From: Arthrobacter sp. ov118
GTDB lineage: Bacteria; Actinomycetota; Actinomycetes; Actinomycetales; Micrococcaceae
NCBI RefSeq assembly: GCF_900116495.1
Contig: NZ_FPAY01000007.1
Span: 124,001 to 188,000, forward strand
Length of the DNA: 64,000 bases
Direction: 5' to 3'
In this document: piece by piece, positions 8,931-17,098 of the stretch
Position numbering within the stretch: position 1 is the stretch's first letter
Layout of the letters: each line of letters begins with the position of its first letter
Position numbers and translations under genes: made by a program
The notes under the pieces: generated by a model
What the model was told of the DNA's origin: nothing
What the model saw: the letters and a program-made list of their open reading frames with translations, nothing else
Databases searched by the model: none

Positions 8931-9578
8931 ATGACGCAGACCGCCCCGCCCGCCACAGCCCGCACGCCCCGGCGCCGGAACCGCTGGAACGCCACCGACC
9001 TTGGCCTCATCGCCGTTTTTGCAGCCCTCATCGCCGGGTCCGCGCTGATCGCCGCCATCCCCGTCGGCGGACTCGGCGTGCCCATCACGCTGCAGACCCT
9101 CGCCGTCATGCTCACCGGGCTGGCGCTCGGCGCGGGCCGGGCCTTCGCCGCCGTAGGCCTGTACCTGCTCCTGGGCTTCGCAGGCCTGCCGATCTTCAGC
9201 GGCGGACGCAGCGGGCTGGGCGTCCTCGCCGGCCCCTCCGCCGGCTACATCCTCGGGTTCCTGCTGGCCGCCACGACGGTGGGCTGGCTGACCGTCGTCG
9301 TGCTCCGGCGCACGGCCACCCGCACCGGCCGGCTGCGGCCCATACTCCTGTTCGCCGCCGCCATGGTGAGCAGCATCGTCTTCGTCCACGGGCTGGGTGT
9401 CTTGGGCATGATGGTCAACGCCAGGCTGGACTTCTCCAAGGCGTTCCTGGCCGACCTCGCCTTCTACCCCGGCGACATCATCAAGAACATCCTGGCCGTC
9501 AGCATCGTCCTGGCCCTGCACAGGGCCTTCCCGGATCTGCTGCTGCGCCGCGTCCGGACGGTAGACGCCCGCCCGTGA
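8931..9578 (+). CDS. bioY: Biotin ECF transporter S component BioY
   Basis: A 215-residue membrane protein, the biotin-binding subunit of an ECF-type importer. After a charged N-terminal tail come about six hydrophobic helices. The family marker GGRSGLGVLAGPSAGYILGF is present near residues 96-115, and the end FYPGDIIKNILAVSIVLALHRAFP is typical. The ATG is preceded by AGGAA. It is followed by bioM and bioN with 4-bp overlaps, so the three subunits form one operon. Confidence 0.93.
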   Translation: MTQTAPPATARTPRRRNRWNATDLGLIAVFAALIAGSALIAAIPVGGLGVPITLQTLAVMLTGLALGAGRAFAAVGLYLLLGFAGLPIFSGGRSGLGVLAGPSAGYILGFLLAATTVGWLTVVVLRRTATRTGRLRPILLFAAAMVSSIVFVHGLGVLGMMVNARLDFSKAFLADLAFYPGDIIKNILAVSIVLALHRAFPDLLLRRVRTVDARP

Positions 9579-10372
9579 GCGGCATTGTCCTGGACAGGGT
9601 GTCGGTGCGGGTCCCGGTCGACGGCAGCCCGGCACCCAAGACGCTGCTTCAGATGGTTTCACTGAGCCTCACGGAACGGCGCATCGGGGTTATCGGGGCC
9701 AACGGCTCAGGCAAGTCCACGCTGCTGCGGCTCTTGAACGGGCTCGTGGCGCCCAGCGACGGGTCGGTTATGGTCCACGGCGCCGATACTGCCCGCGCCG
9801 TACGCGAGGTCCGGCGCCGGGTGGGCTTTGTCTTCACGGATCCGCTCTCCCAGCTGGTCATGCCCACCGGCCGCGAAGATGTGGAACTGTCCCTGCGGCG
9901 CTCCATCCGCAACGCCGCGGAGCGCCGCGCCCACGCCGAGGCGGTCCTGGACCGGTTCGGCCTCCTGCCCCTGGCGGACCAGAGCATCTATGAGCTCTCC
10001 GGCGGCGAACGCCAGCTCCTGGCCCTGGCCGCAGTCCTGGCCGTAGACCCCGAAGTGCTGGTCCTGGACGAGCCCTCCACACTCTTGGACCTTCGCAACC
10101 GCGAGCTGCTGCGGCGCACGCTTGCCGGGCTCCGCCAACAGGTCATTCTTTCCACCCACGACCTCGAGCTCGCCATGGACATGGACCGCGTCCTGGTGGT
10201 CGACGCCGGGCAGGTGGTCTTCGACGGCGGACCGGCCGCCGCCGTCGCGCATTACCGGCAATTGAGCCCCGCGAGCCTTCCTACTGCTGGCATCAACCTA
10301 GGACGGCCCGCCGACGAGTTGGCCGGGGACGGCTTGGCCCGGGCACGGCAGGACCGGCTGGACAAACGATGA
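9575..10372 (+). CDS. bioM: Biotin ECF transporter ATPase BioM
   Basis: A 265-residue ABC ATPase that energises biotin uptake through BioY and BioN. Walker A is GANGSGKST, the Q-loop region reads VFTDPLSQLVMPT (typical of ECF A components), the signature is LSGGERQLLALA and Walker B is LVLDEPSTLLD. The GTG start overlaps the bioY stop in GTGA. It has a somewhat longer C-terminal tail than minimal EcfA proteins. Confidence 0.92.
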   Translation: MSGIVLDRVSVRVPVDGSPAPKTLLQMVSLSLTERRIGVIGANGSGKSTLLRLLNGLVAPSDGSVMVHGADTARAVREVRRRVGFVFTDPLSQLVMPTGREDVELSLRRSIRNAAERRAHAEAVLDRFGLLPLADQSIYELSGGERQLLALAAVLAVDPEVLVLDEPSTLLDLRNRELLRRTLAGLRQQVILSTHDLELAMDMDRVLVVDAGQVVFDGGPAAAVAHYRQLSPASLPTAGINLGRPADELAGDGLARARQDRLDKR

Positions 10373-11004
10373 GCAGCCGTGGCTTCCTGCTCGCGACGTA
10401 CGCGCCGGGTTCTTCCCTGATCCACCGGGCGCCGCTCTGGCTGAAGTTCCTGCTGGTCGTGGGGTGCGGGATGGCGTCCTTCCTGATCGCCGACTGGGCC
10501 ATTTCGGCCGTCGTGCTGGCGCTGCTGTGCGGGCTGTTCCTGCTCAGCGGGGCGGGCCCGGCCCGGCTGTTCCGTGCGGTGCGCCCGGTGCTGCCCGTGC
10601 TGCTGGCGATCGGTCTCTTCCAGTGGTGGCAACTGGGTGCACCCACCGCTGCGCGGATCGTGCTGAACGTCCTCATCTGCGTTGTGGCCGCATCAATCCT
10701 GACCGCTACAACGCCTGTGCAGGCACTGCTCGACGGGGTGGCCTCCCTGGCCAGGCCGTTCCGACGCCTCGGCGCAGACCCGGAGCGCTTCGCCCTGACC
10801 ATTGCCATCATGCTCCGCAGCATCCCGTTCGTTGCGGGGGCCTACTCGGACGTGCGCGACTCCGCCCGGGCCCGGGGGCTCGAACGAAACCTGCGGGCAT
10901 TGGTGCTGCCCGTCTTCATCACCACTGTGGCCTACGCCCGGCAGACCGGCGAGGCTCTTGCCGCCCGGGGGCTTGGCGAGCCGGAGGACGCGGAGGGGCA
11001 GTAG
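10369..11004 (+). CDS. bioN: Biotin ECF transporter transmembrane protein BioN
   Basis: A 211-residue EcfT-type subunit. Four to five hydrophobic helices are followed by the cytosolic coupling helices, which carry the two conserved Ala-Arg-Gly motifs that contact the ATPases: SARARGLERN and ALAARGLGEP. Its ATG overlaps the bioM stop. The operon appears to end here; the next gene begins about 100 bp downstream with its own ribosome binding site. Confidence 0.92.
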   Translation: MSSRGFLLATYAPGSSLIHRAPLWLKFLLVVGCGMASFLIADWAISAVVLALLCGLFLLSGAGPARLFRAVRPVLPVLLAIGLFQWWQLGAPTAARIVLNVLICVVAASILTATTPVQALLDGVASLARPFRRLGADPERFALTIAIMLRSIPFVAGAYSDVRDSARARGLERNLRALVLPVFITTVAYARQTGEALAARGLGEPEDAEGQ

Positions 11005-11100
11005 TTGATGTCTTCCCACGTAGAATCCATCGGCGTAGGCTGAGCGCGACCGATCGCCCTAAAGGGTGCCCGCGCCCGCGTAGCCAGGGGAGGCTCATCA

Positions 11101-11370
11101 ATGGAGATGGACATCAGGGACAATTGGGACCGGCTCAGTCCCTCCACGCAGCAGTGGCTCACCGACAATCCGGGGTGCATGATCCTGCCGCGCACCATAA
11201 CCTCGATCATCCGTCAGGAGACAGGCGGAACAGCGGACCGCGACCGGCACGGGACCTCCCCGCTGTCACAGGCGGACCGCGACTTCATCACTGACAAGGC
11301 ACGGTGCGCCCCGCCGTCCAGGCCGGGGCTGCGGGCTTCTGGACCGGCATCCACGCAGCGCACCGAGTAG
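11101..11370 (+). CDS. Small hypothetical protein, 89 residues
   Basis: I do not recognise a family. The protein is soluble, starts MEMDIRDNWDRLSPSTQQWL and contains ILPRTITSIIRQETGG, with a low-complexity Pro/Ser/Arg C-terminus. It is likely translated: GGGGAGG precedes the ATG by 7 nt. A small stem followed by TTTTCTC comes after the stop codon. It stands between bioN and a gene on the opposite strand. Confidence 0.6.
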   Translation: MEMDIRDNWDRLSPSTQQWLTDNPGCMILPRTITSIIRQETGGTADRDRHGTSPLSQADRDFITDKARCAPPSRPGLRASGPASTQRTE

Positions 11371-11396
11371 CCGTCTGATCCCGCACTCTTCAGGGG

Positions 11397-11426
11397 GCCG
11401 CACCGCCACGTGTTGCGGCGGCTTTT
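11397..11426 (+). terminator. Probable intrinsic terminator after the 89-residue gene
   Basis: CCGCC (11403-11407) can pair with GGCGG (11417-11421), or GCCGC (11397-11401) with GCGGC (11415-11419); both are followed by CTTTTCTC. The short GC stem plus T-run fits a rho-independent terminator reading rightward. Confidence 0.55.
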
Positions 11427-11431
11427 CTCAT

Positions 11432-11461
11432 GAGAAAACCCCGGACCTGCATGGTCCGGGG
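11432..11461 (-). terminator. Intrinsic terminator for the leftward hypothetical gene
   Basis: CCCCGGACC (11439-11447) and GGTCCGGGG (11453-11461) form a perfect 9-bp stem with a 5-nt loop. Read on the minus strand, the stem is followed by TTTTCTC, the classical layout of a terminator. Confidence 0.8.
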
Positions 11462-11477
11462 CTCGTGTTGGCGGCTG

Positions 11478-11753
11478 TTAGCGCCCGATGCTGACGGTGA
11501 TATCCAGATGGATGTCGTTATCGGCGACAAGGCGGTCCTGGAGGTAGCGGGCAAGGCTCGCGTCAGTGGCAGTGTGAACGCTTTGCGCGATCGCTCCATG
11601 CAGCAGCGCTTGGGTATCGGTGGACTTGACGACGTCCAGCGGCGCCCACCCACGGCGGCCGGAGGCCACTCGTTCTAGGTCCGTGCGGAATGAGCGCTTG
11701 TGGTCTTCGCGGACGGTGGCGCACATGGTGAAGGGGATAAAGGAAGTGGGCAA
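11478..11753 (-). CDS. Small hypothetical protein, 91 residues
   Basis: Not recognised. The likely start is a TTG at 11753 with AAAGGA upstream; an internal ATG at 11726 would give a shorter form. The sequence is soluble and ends DIHLDITVSIGR. The protein begins Met-Pro, as in tautomerases, but no other tautomerase feature is visible, so I do not make that call. The strong terminator just after the stop supports a real transcription unit. Confidence 0.5.
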   Translation of the reverse strand: MPTSFIPFTMCATVREDHKRSFRTDLERVASGRRGWAPLDVVKSTDTQALLHGAIAQSVHTATDASLARYLQDRLVADNDIHLDITVSIGR

Positions 11754-11961
11754 GGAGGTCCTTTCGCGGAGGCAGCCGGTGGTCGACGCCCTCAGTTAGG
11801 TCAAGATCCCCGAGCTCCCGGTTATTCCGCCGGGGCCGATAAGGCGTTCAACGTCACGGGCACGGGGACGAGGCCTCCGCTGCACGAGTTGGGCAACCAT
11901 GCTTCCGGGGCAGGCAGAAATGCGACTGGTCCAAAAACGCTGTACCTCTGCCGGATGCCGA

Positions 11962-11967
11962 TAGGCT
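11962..11967 (+). promoter_or_regulatory. Putative -10 element of the lipoprotein gene (leaderless arrangement)
   Basis: TAGGCT, then 6 nt, then the ATG at 11974. No Shine-Dalgarno sequence precedes the ATG, so translation from a leaderless transcript is likely. No clear -35. Confidence 0.45.
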
Positions 11968-11973
11968 ACGGCC

Positions 11974-12516
11974 ATGTCACCACTTGGGGGAAGAAGTTGG
12001 GTTCGGGGCCCTGCAGCGTTGCTGGTTTTCGTCAGTTCTGGAGCGGCTTTAAGTGCCTGTGAATACACGGACGAGGAACCGACTCAGATGGCTGCTCCCC
12101 CCGGGTATTCCCGGCCAGCCCCGGCTCCGCCACGGGAGGCGGATCTCGATCTGGCCGAGGTGCAGGCGGGAAACCAGGCGGAACTGGACATGCGCCTTGG
12201 CCCTCGACCTGACGGCGTTGTCTTGGGCGGCTCAGGCGGACTAGGCGGCGACGGGTTCCGCACCTCGATCATCGGAATACCGAAGGGAAGCTACACGGTA
12301 ACCGCTGCCTGCCACGGCGTAATGAAAGCATCCCTCACCCTCTCGCAGTCCGACCGCCGAGGAGGCACGCACCAGGAGTTGGCCCTCGACTGCGGAACAG
12401 CAACGAGAGTGGATCTGGAGCTTGAGGCAGGCCCGGTTTCGGCGCATGCCTTCCGCATGACCACCGAGCGGGGCAGCGCGGCCGTCGCCGGTTTCTGGAT
12501 GGTCCCAGCGACCTAA
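11974..12516 (+). CDS. Putative lipoprotein of unknown function
   Basis: A 180-residue secreted protein. The N-terminus has basic residues, a hydrophobic stretch (PAALLVFVSSGAA) and the lipobox LSAC with the acceptor cysteine at residue 29, so it should be lipid-anchored on the outer face of the membrane. A Pro/Ala-rich segment follows (about 38-53), then a compact beta-rich domain with two further cysteines (AACHG and LDCGT) that could form a disulfide. No named family recognised. It stands alone. Confidence 0.75.
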   Translation: MSPLGGRSWVRGPAALLVFVSSGAALSACEYTDEEPTQMAAPPGYSRPAPAPPREADLDLAEVQAGNQAELDMRLGPRPDGVVLGGSGGLGGDGFRTSIIGIPKGSYTVTAACHGVMKASLTLSQSDRRGGTHQELALDCGTATRVDLELEAGPVSAHAFRMTTERGSAAVAGFWMVPAT

Positions 12517-12675
12517 CTTCCGTTACTGTGCCAGTGAATCTGCGAGGTGGCCCGTCGTACGCGTCCGGGTGCGGGAACAATCACGGATGGACAGCGGCCG
12601 CGGCCGAAGTCCGTCCGGCCCTGGGAAGGGAGCCTCGGTGCTTTGATCGGACCCAGATCATGGAAGGCTAGTTGC

Positions 12676-13098
12676 ATGGACCTGGAGGTATCGCCTGCGC
12701 TCACCATTCCCGAGTCGGAACTCGGCTGGCGGTTCTCGCGTTCGTCCGGGCCAGGCGGTCAACATGTCAACACCACGGACAGCCGCGTCGAACTCTCTTG
12801 GAACGTCGCCGGCTCGGGCGCCTTGTCGGACAGCCAACGGCTCATGCTGGTCACGCGCCTCGAACGTCGTCTCATCGCCGGGGTGATCACCGTGACAGCC
12901 TCCGAACAGCGCTCCCAGCTGCGCAATCGTGAGATCGCCCTGGCCAAGCTCTCCGACCTCGTGGCAGAGGGACTCGCTCCCGAAGCTGCCCCCCGCCGGC
13001 CGACCAAACCCACCCGGGGTTCGAACCGTCGGCGCCTCGCCGCAAAGGAACAGCGTGCGGCCACGAAGCGGCAGCGACGGCGTCCAACCGCCGAGTAA
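12676..13098 (+). CDS. arfB: Alternative ribosome-rescue factor ArfB (peptidyl-tRNA hydrolase)
   Basis: A 140-residue protein with the release-factor catalytic motif GGQ in SSGPGGQHVNTTDSRVEL near residues 22-40, which hydrolyses peptidyl-tRNA on stalled ribosomes. The C-terminal tail is strongly basic (TKPTRGSNRRRLAAKEQRAA), as needed to occupy the mRNA channel. The length is right for ArfB/YaeJ and too short for a full release factor. The ATG at 12676 is chosen because homology begins at once and GGAAGG lies upstream. The gene is followed by the GGACATG repeat array. Confidence 0.9.
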   Translation: MDLEVSPALTIPESELGWRFSRSSGPGGQHVNTTDSRVELSWNVAGSGALSDSQRLMLVTRLERRLIAGVITVTASEQRSQLRNREIALAKLSDLVAEGLAPEAAPRRPTKPTRGSNRRRLAAKEQRAATKRQRRRPTAE

Positions 13099-13109
13099 CC
13101 CCTGTGCTC

Positions 13110-13441
13110 GACGGGAAGGGACATGTCCCCTCTTTGCGCCAAGGCGGGACATGCCCCTTTCCGAGTGCCAGGGCGGGACATGCCGGCAGCCAGCGGGTGG
13201 ACATGCCCCCTCCGGCCCGCAGCCATTGGACATATCGCCACCTTGTCCGCGCCTTGCACCCAGGAATGGACATGTCCCGTCGACGGGCCAGGTCGGGCAT
13301 GCCACGTACCCGGAAAATGGACATGTGCCGTGGACGGGCCAGGTTGGGCATGTCACGCCCCGGAGGATGGACATGTGCCGTGGACGGGCCAAGTTGGGCA
13401 TGTCACGCCCCGGAGGATGGACATGTGCCGTGGACGGGGGG
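13110..13441. repeat. GGACATG(T)-type repeat array, including a 50-bp tandem repeat
   Basis: About a dozen copies of a short core lie here: the palindromic GGGACATGTCCC (13118-13129), then variants GGGACATGCCCC, GGACATAT, GGACATGTCCC, GGACATGTGCC and GGGCATGTCAC. The right half is an exact 50-bp tandem repeat, copies 13317-13366 and 13367-13416 (one mismatch), with a partial copy to about 13438 and a diverged 51-bp copy at 13266-13316. The array fills the gap between convergent arfB and the thiolase gene and ends at the thiolase stop codon. Open frames inside it are repeat artefacts. Confidence 0.9.
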
Positions 13442-14707
13442 CTAGCTGAAGCGGCGGTACTCCAGCAGCGCAGCGGTGCCCATGCCGCCGGCGATGCTGA
13501 TCATCGCCAGGGCCAGCTGGTGTTCGTCGCCGGACCTGCGCGCCTGTGCCAGCAGCCGGGTCACCAGCACCGCGCCCGAGGCTCCGTAGGCGTGCCCCAG
13601 AGCCAGGGCGCCGCCGTCGAGGTTCGCGCGCTCCGGATCGATTCCCAACTGGTCGAAGCAGGCGAGGGTCTGGGCCGCGAAGGCCTCATTGAACTCCACG
13701 AGGCCCAGATCCGCAGCAGTCAGGCCGTGCGCCGCCAGGAGCCGTGCTCCGGCCACGGCCGCGCCGACGCCCAAAAGCTGCGGCGCCACCCCGGCGGTGT
13801 CGCTGCCCAACACCAGCAGCCCGTCGGAGGCGCCCAGCTGCCGGGCCCGTTCCACGGACGACACCACTATGGCGGCCGCGCCGTCAGCGTCGAAGCACGA
13901 ATTCCCGGCCGTTACCGTGCCGCCGTGGGCAAACACGGGCGGGAACCTGGCCATCAGGGCCGGGCCAAGACTGGGCCGCGGACCGTCGTCGACGGCTGCG
14001 GCTGCCCCGGTCTCCATAACGAGCGGCACGATTTCGCCGTCGAAGCGTCCGGCAGCGGCGGCGTCCAAGGCCCTGCGGTGGCTGCGGAGCGCAAACTCGT
14101 CCTGGCGCTCCCGGCTGATGCCGTAGCGGGCAGCGACGTTCTCGGCGGCAACCCCCATGTCCGGGTCGCCCATGCTGAGCGGTGCGAACTGGGCCCGGTT
14201 GTAAAAGTCCGGGCTGCCGTCGTCGTTGCGGTGTGCCCGCAGCGGGGCCGTGCTGATGCTCTCCACGCCGCCAGCCAGGTAGAGGCCGTTCCCGCCCGCC
14301 GCGACGAGCCGGGAGGCCAGGACGATCGCGTCCAGGCCCGAGCCGCACTGCCGGTCCACGGTGATGCCGGGAACGGTGACGGGCAGGCCGGCCTCCAGCG
14401 CGGCGAGCCGCGCCACGTTCCCGCCGCCGCCGACCGCGTTGCCGATCACGACGTCGGTCACTGCATCGGGCGCGGCGCCGGCCTCGGAGAGCAGGCTGCG
14501 GAGCACGGGCGCCAGCAGCATGTGGGCCCGCAGTTGTTTCAGGACGCCATTGGCGCGGCAGAGGGGTGTCCGGCGCGCGGCGATGATCACCGGCTGCCTG
14601 TCGTCCGGCAGCAGCGCCGGCCGCGCGGGCGTGGGCAGCGCCTGCGCAGGCGAAGTCCCGGGCGGAGCGGGCGAAGCCGGGCCGGGGTCCGTGCGCCGTT
14701 CAGCCAA
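13442..14707 (-). CDS. Thiolase-family protein (acetyl-CoA acyltransferase-like) with Ser replacing the second catalytic Cys
   Basis: A 421-residue thiolase-fold protein. The nucleophile is present (C121 in VDRQCGSGLDA), as are the NEAFA motif (340-344) and the catalytic histidine (H372 in ALGHAYG). The last motif, normally C-x-G-G-G, reads S404 I A G G, so the general-base cysteine is a serine; the codon AGC at 13496-13498 confirms this. A Pro/Ala-rich stretch of about 35 residues precedes the conserved part. It overlaps the upstream acyl-CoA ligase gene by 8 bp, so the two are coupled and probably act in one pathway. The real reaction (cleavage or condensation) is unknown. Confidence 0.85.
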   Translation of the reverse strand: MAERRTDPGPASPAPPGTSPAQALPTPARPALLPDDRQPVIIAARRTPLCRANGVLKQLRAHMLLAPVLRSLLSEAGAAPDAVTDVVIGNAVGGGGNVARLAALEAGLPVTVPGITVDRQCGSGLDAIVLASRLVAAGGNGLYLAGGVESISTAPLRAHRNDDGSPDFYNRAQFAPLSMGDPDMGVAAENVAARYGISRERQDEFALRSHRRALDAAAAGRFDGEIVPLVMETGAAAAVDDGPRPSLGPALMARFPPVFAHGGTVTAGNSCFDADGAAAIVVSSVERARQLGASDGLLVLGSDTAGVAPQLLGVGAAVAGARLLAAHGLTAADLGLVEFNEAFAAQTLACFDQLGIDPERANLDGGALALGHAYGASGAVLVTRLLAQARRSGDEHQLALAMISIAGGMGTAALLEYRRFS

Positions 14708-16109
14708 GGCGCCGGATCCTGGGATCGTTCTGGTCCATCCAGTCGAGCAGCAGCTGCCGGCTGATCTTGCCGCGGTCCGTCAGCGGCAGCTCGGTCAGCG
14801 CGAAGTATTCGAGCGGACGCTTGTTGCGTGCCAGCACATCCTCGATGCCTGCCTTCAGCGCGGTCGCCGTGATCCCCCCGTGCGACGGCACCACTGCGGC
14901 CACCACGCGCTTGCCGCGCAGGTCATCGGCCCGGCCGGCAGCCACGGCCGCCGCGACGCCCGGGACGGACGCCAGCGCCATTTCCACTTCGTGCGGGTAG
15001 ACGTTCGTGCCGGCGGTGATGATCATGTCGGAGCGTCGGCCGAGCATGTGCAGGGTTCCGCCGGAGAGAAAGCCTTGATCCCCGACCGTGTACCAGCCGT
15101 TGAAACACCGCAGGGCGTGGCCGTCGTCGCCCCAGAGATAGCCGTTGCTGACCATACCGCTGCGCACGCAGATGTTGCCGTCGCCGCCGTCCGGCAGCTC
15201 CGTCCCGTCGTCGTCCAGGATGCGGATATCGACGCCGGGAAACGGCCGCCCGATGGCTGTCCCGCCGGGCTCGACAGGCTCCCCCGGGGGCAACGCGGCG
15301 CCCGACACAAAGCTGAGTTCAGAGGCGCCGTAGTATTCGAAAAGGGTGGCATTGGGTGCCCACCGCCGGGCCGCCTCGAGCGTCCGGGCATCCAGTTTGG
15401 AGCCGGCGCAGATGATGCTGCGGATGCCGGACGCGTCGACCCCTCCCGCCAGGCCGCGCTCGCTGAGCAGCCGGAGCATGGTGGGCACCAGGACCAGCCG
15501 GGTGATGCCGTCGTGGCTGACGGCGGCGTGGGCGGCGCCGACGTCGAAGTGCTCAAGGGTGTGAAATTCCGCCCCGGCGTACAGGCACTCGGCCAAGGCA
15601 TAGAGGTTAAGGCTCGCGGCGAGCGGTCCGGGGGCCAGCGTTTTGTCCTCCTGGTGAAGGCCGAAGAACTCAATGGAGGCGTCGAACGAATCCTGCCACG
15701 ACTGCCGGGAGCGTGTGAATGCTTTAGGGACCGAGGTGGTGCCGGAGGTCAGTCCGATGAGGAACGAGGCGCCGGGCGGTCCGTCGGCGAGCCCCGTCCC
15801 CGTCGGGGGCACCTGCGTGGGGTCCGGCGAGGTCCGGGCGATCTGAGTGGCAATCGCCTCCCGCAATTGCTGCGGCCAGGCCGGATCCAGCACCGCGCAC
15901 TGACGCTCACCCGCGACGGCGGCCGCGAATGCCACGGCAAAACGAATTGAGTTGTGCTCCGACAAAACCGTCACCGCAGGCGCGGAAGGCACCAGCGCCG
16001 CCGCCCGGTCCCGCAGCCCGGACCAGGTGAGGTGCGCTCCGGCCACGACGACGGCAGTGTCGTCGGGACGATCATCGGCCCAGCGCTGGAGTCTGTCAAG
16101 AAATGGCAT
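14700..16109 (-). CDS. AMP-dependent acyl-CoA synthetase/ligase
   Basis: A 469-residue adenylate-forming enzyme. Core motifs are all visible: A3 LTSGTTSVPKAFTRS, A5 YYGASE, A7 YTVGDQG, A8 GRRSDMIITAGTNVYP and the A10 lysine in LTDRGKISRQ. It should activate a carboxylic acid as an acyl-AMP and then a CoA thioester. It is shorter than typical fatty-acyl-CoA ligases, closer to small acid ligases. The substrate is unknown. It is the first gene of a two-gene unit with the thiolase and is divergent from the metallopeptidase. Confidence 0.88.
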   Translation of the reverse strand: MPFLDRLQRWADDRPDDTAVVVAGAHLTWSGLRDRAAALVPSAPAVTVLSEHNSIRFAVAFAAAVAGERQCAVLDPAWPQQLREAIATQIARTSPDPTQVPPTGTGLADGPPGASFLIGLTSGTTSVPKAFTRSRQSWQDSFDASIEFFGLHQEDKTLAPGPLAASLNLYALAECLYAGAEFHTLEHFDVGAAHAAVSHDGITRLVLVPTMLRLLSERGLAGGVDASGIRSIICAGSKLDARTLEAARRWAPNATLFEYYGASELSFVSGAALPPGEPVEPGGTAIGRPFPGVDIRILDDDGTELPDGGDGNICVRSGMVSNGYLWGDDGHALRCFNGWYTVGDQGFLSGGTLHMLGRRSDMIITAGTNVYPHEVEMALASVPGVAAAVAAGRADDLRGKRVVAAVVPSHGGITATALKAGIEDVLARNKRPLEYFALTELPLTDRGKISRQLLLDWMDQNDPRIRRLG

Positions 16110-16154
16110 CGACCCAACTTTACCGTTGCCCTCCGGCCGTGCCGACTGTGCGGG

Positions 16155-16160
16155 TATTGT
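16155..16160 (+). promoter_or_regulatory. Putative -10 element of the metallopeptidase gene (leaderless arrangement)
   Basis: TATTGT lies exactly 6 nt before the ATG at 16167, and there is no Shine-Dalgarno sequence. A leaderless transcript is likely; no -35 is evident. Confidence 0.4.
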
Positions 16161-16166
16161 GACTTC

Positions 16167-17051
16167 ATGAGCTTCAATGACAACGCCCAGCTGGATCCCT
16201 CACAGGTCCAGGACCGCCGCGGGATGGGACGCGGCCCCATGATCGGCGGCGGCATCGGCGGCGGCATCGTCCTGCTGCTCGCCGCCTTGTTCGGAATCAA
16301 CCCCCAGCTCCTCGAGGGCATGGGCGGCACCAGTCTGGAGCCTCAGACGCAGAGCCAGGGCTCTGCCCCGGCCTGCAAGACGGGCGCCGACGCCGACGCC
16401 CGCCTCGACTGCAGGATCACCGGCACGGTGAACAGCCTGAACGCCTTCTGGCCCGCCTATCTGGCCAACTACAACACGAAATACCCGCGGCCCGACGCCG
16501 TGCTCTTCAGCGCCGGAACCAACACGGGCTGCGGGGCCGCCACCTCCGACGTGGGGCCGTTCTACTGCCCGGTCGACACCACTGCGTATTTCGACCCCGG
16601 CTTCTTCCAGGAACTTGTGGACCGGTTCGGTTCCTCCGGCGGACCGCTGGCACAGGAATACGTGGTGGCCCACGAATTCGGGCACCACGTCCAGAACCTG
16701 CTCGGCGATCTGGACAAGGCACAGCAGGATCCGCAGGGCCCCCAATCCGGCGGCGTCCGGGTTGAGCTCCAGGCTGACTGCTACGCCGGCCTGTGGGCAC
16801 ACTATGCCACACAGCCGGACCCGAAGACCGGCCAGACCTACCTCGATCCTCTCACCGAACAAGACCTCCAGGATGCCCTGTCGGCCGCCTCGGCCGTGGG
16901 CGATGACCGAATCCAGAAGGCAGCCTCCGGGCGCGTGTCACCGGAGGCCTGGACCCACGGATCCAGTGCCCAGCGGCAGAAGTGGTTCTCCCGGGGCTAC
17001 ACGTCCGGGGACATCAACCAGTGCGATACCTTCGCGGTGGCGACCCCCTGA
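16167..17051 (+). CDS. Neutral zinc metallopeptidase, YpfJ family
   Basis: A 294-residue membrane-anchored protein. A glycine-rich N-terminus leads into one hydrophobic helix (about residues 28-45), followed by an outside domain. The zinc motif HEFGHHVQN (HExxH type) is near the middle, with a downstream ELQADCYAGLWAH in which Glu/Asp can supply the third ligand. Four cysteines (ACKTG, LDCR, GCG, FYCP) may form disulfides. The family is widespread but its substrates are not known. It reads divergently from the acyl-CoA ligase gene. Confidence 0.9.
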   Translation: MSFNDNAQLDPSQVQDRRGMGRGPMIGGGIGGGIVLLLAALFGINPQLLEGMGGTSLEPQTQSQGSAPACKTGADADARLDCRITGTVNSLNAFWPAYLANYNTKYPRPDAVLFSAGTNTGCGAATSDVGPFYCPVDTTAYFDPGFFQELVDRFGSSGGPLAQEYVVAHEFGHHVQNLLGDLDKAQQDPQGPQSGGVRVELQADCYAGLWAHYATQPDPKTGQTYLDPLTEQDLQDALSAASAVGDDRIQKAASGRVSPEAWTHGSSAQRQKWFSRGYTSGDINQCDTFAVATP

Positions 17052-17098
17052 CCTGACGGCTGTCTTCACCGGCGCAGCATCTCAGCGGGGGGATTCCT

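Noticed and set aside
11478..11753. Tautomerase assignment for the 91-residue protein
   Set aside because: Only the initial Met-Pro fits; the remaining sequence does not resemble the tautomerase fold.
13110..13441. CRISPR array
   Set aside because: The repeats are directly adjoining and of mixed length, there are no unique spacers of constant size, and no cas genes are nearby. The same holds for 62454-62715.
13104..13449. Small repetitive proteins encoded by the array
   Set aside because: Open frames exist on both strands only because the 50-bp unit has few stop codons; there is no ribosome site, and the peptides are simple repeats of the DNA unit.
12929..14764. Long plus-strand reading frame through the repeat array and the thiolase gene
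   Set aside because: It is the antisense frame of the thiolase gene joined to repeat sequence; the thiolase motifs are on the minus strand.
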